Shown here: piece by piece, positions 16,540 through 17,510 of the stretch
How positions within the stretch are numbered: the stretch's first letter is position 1
Layout of the letters: each line of letters opens with the position of its first letter
DNA from: Fen-999 sp035654135
Lineage (GTDB): Bacteria; Pseudomonadota; Gammaproteobacteria; Burkholderiales; Rhodocyclaceae
Direction of reading: 5' to 3'
DNA length: 17,510 nucleotides
Assembly: GCA_035654135.1 (NCBI GenBank)
Contig: DASRXN010000176.1
Span: 1-17,510 of the forward strand
Notes under the pieces: model-generated
The model's database searches: none
Seen by the model: the letters and a program-made list of their open reading frames with translations, nothing else
Told to the model about the DNA's origin: nothing
Translations under genes and position numbers: made by a program

Positions 16540-16995
16540 CTACATCCCGGCAACTTCCGGGTACTTGCCGACGATCTCCAGCGCAACGGAGAGCAGCTTG
16601 TCCGACTCGGTCTTCATCTTCGACAGGCTCTCGAAGCCGAAGCGATGCACGTCGCGCAGCGTGCGGTCGAGCGCGATCAGCTTGCCCACCGAGATCAGCA
16701 CGCGGCCGAAGCCCTCGTGGGTCAGGTGCACCATCGGCACGGCCATCATTCCGCACTCCTTCTCGATCAGCACCGCGATGGCGTTGTAGAAGGCTTTGAC
16801 GCGCGACAGCGTTTCCTCGTCTGGATCGCCGACCAGCGGGATTTCCGCCTTGCGCGCCTTGGTCAGCACCAGCGGATCGAGGATCGCCTCGGCCGGCTGT
16901 CCGTCCCAGATGCCGTAGCTGTCGAGCGCGCGCAGCTGGCGCAGCATCTCCTTGATGAAGTCGGTTTCAAGAACTGGATCGGTGGCAGCCATCAT
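16540..16995 (-). CDS. NifX-associated protein (DUF269 family)
   Basis: About 151 residues, helix-rich and soluble. Family features seen: FIKEMLRQLRALDSYGIWDG near the N-terminus, then LVLTKARKAEIPLVGDPDEE and GFGRVLISVGKLIALDRTLR in the middle. Genes of this family follow nifX in most nif clusters and are linked to FeMo-cofactor maturation, but the exact job is unknown. Two adjacent start codons, 16995 and 16992, share the site GGAG; I give the first. The frame extends upstream to 17106 inside nifX, which is a shadow. It begins 19 bp after the nifX stop. Confidence 0.9.
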   Translation of the reverse strand: MMAATDPVLETDFIKEMLRQLRALDSYGIWDGQPAEAILDPLVLTKARKAEIPLVGDPDEETLSRVKAFYNAIAVLIEKECGMMAVPMVHLTHEGFGRVLISVGKLIALDRTLRDVHRFGFESLSKMKTESDKLLSVALEIVGKYPEVAGM

Positions 16996-17014
16996 GCGTC
17001 TCCGCGATTGAAAT

Positions 17015-17434
17015 TCATTCGGTCCAGCCCTCCTCCGCCATGCGGTCGAAACGGCCGTTGTCCTTGTCCCTTCCGAGCGCCTTTTCGACCCAGGGCACGC
17101 CGCCATCGCGCACGGCCTTCTGGAGTTCGCCGAGCAGGCGCTCGATATTCGTTTCCTCTTCGAGGCGGATCGGCTGCACGCCCGCGGCGATCAACTGCCG
17201 CACCGCCGAGCCGCCGACGGCCAGGCAATACACCGCCGCGCAGCCCTTCAGCGTCGCGATCTTGGTCGGCAGCTTGTTGTCGTTGCCGTCCATGGTCGTG
17301 TCGTCGGCGAACTCGGCCACCGAGACGAGCTTGGCCCGCTCGCCGTCGAGGGCGAAGATGGCGAAACCGACCGAGGCACCGAAGTGCTGGTTGACCCGCA
17401 CGCGGTCATCCGTGGCAAACGCGACCTGGAGCAT
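17015..17434 (-). CDS. nifX: FeMo-cofactor carrier NifX
   Basis: A 139-residue protein of the nitrogenase FeMo-cofactor-binding family. NifX binds the NifB cofactor and the VK-cluster and passes them on during FeMo-cofactor synthesis. Seen here: the N-terminal LQVAFATDDRVRVNQHFGAS, with the His of the family near residue 17; CAAVYCLAVGGSAVRQLIAAG in the middle, with the LIAAGVQPI signature; and a charged C-terminal tail (ALGRDKDNGRFDRMAEEGW). ATG 17434 has GAGG 8 nt upstream; a GTG at 17443 is possible but lies too close to that site. The upstream gene stops 13 bp before it. The run of DUF269, DUF683 and fdxB behind it supports the identity. Confidence 0.93.
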   Translation of the reverse strand: MLQVAFATDDRVRVNQHFGASVGFAIFALDGERAKLVSVAEFADDTTMDGNDNKLPTKIATLKGCAAVYCLAVGGSAVRQLIAAGVQPIRLEEETNIERLLGELQKAVRDGGVPWVEKALGRDKDNGRFDRMAEEGWTE

Positions 17435-17447
17435 GGCGGGCACCTCG

Positions 17448-17510
17448 TCAGTGCTTGACCACGCCAGGTCCAGCTTCCTCGACAGGGCGGAAGATGGAGC
17501 GGTAGGCAGG
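17448..17510 (-). CDS. C-terminus of the gene upstream of nifX (perhaps nifN or nifE)
   Basis: The last 20 codons and TGA stop of a gene entering from the right edge, ending PAYRSIFRPVEEAGPGVVKH. No stop interrupts the frame, and nifX follows 13 bp later, so it belongs to the same operon. The tail alone does not identify it; nifX usually follows nifN or nifE, which is the only reason for the suggestion. Confidence 0.5.
   Translation of the reverse strand, partial: PAYRSIFRPVEEAGPGVVKH

Overview
The window looks like a chromosomal segment of a nitrogen-fixing betaproteobacterium. Rhodocyclales is my best guess. This rests on protein resemblance, high GC and the nif gene order; I could run no database search. 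Gene edges and starts were set by hand from frame, ribosome-binding sites and overlaps.

Left part (1-3185): a divergent two-component pair. On the minus strand is a membrane hybrid histidine kinase of RpfC type, cut by the left edge inside its HPt domain. On the plus strand is an RpfG-type response regulator with an HD-GYP cyclic-di-GMP phosphodiesterase domain. In Xanthomonas these proteins form the DSF quorum-sensing relay. No DSF synthase (rpfF) is visible here.

Middle part (3186-12634): housekeeping and envelope genes. These are a large DUF748/AsmA-like protein, uvrB, a TyrB-type aromatic aminotransferase, a second AsmA-like protein with an unusual cytoplasmic N-terminus, a tRNA-Asn gene with a clear sigma70-type promoter and an intrinsic terminator, and a small PGDYG-type protein with an internal duplication.

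Right part (12808-17510): a nif block read entirely on the minus strand. From the right edge the order is the C-terminus of an unidentified gene (probably nifN or nifE), nifX, a DUF269 NifX-associated gene, a Rop-like (DUF683) gene, the 8Fe ferredoxin gene fdxB, a thioredoxin-like [2Fe-2S] ferredoxin, an unrecognised 116-residue protein, then the nif-type iscA, nifU and nifS. Spacing is tight, with overlaps or gaps of about 2 to 20 bp, except in front of iscA. That 123-bp gap carries a full sigma54 -24/-12 promoter and, about 64 bp further upstream, a TGT-N10-ACA NifA-type site. The Fe-S assembly genes iscA-nifU-nifS therefore have their own nitrogen-fixation promoter as well as possible read-through.

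The nif genes work together as follows. NifS supplies sulfur, NifU and IscA build and deliver Fe-S clusters, NifX and its neighbours handle FeMo-cofactor intermediates, and the two ferredoxins carry electrons. The block ends at nifS; left of it are non-nif genes. No CRISPR array, insertion sequence or rRNA was seen.
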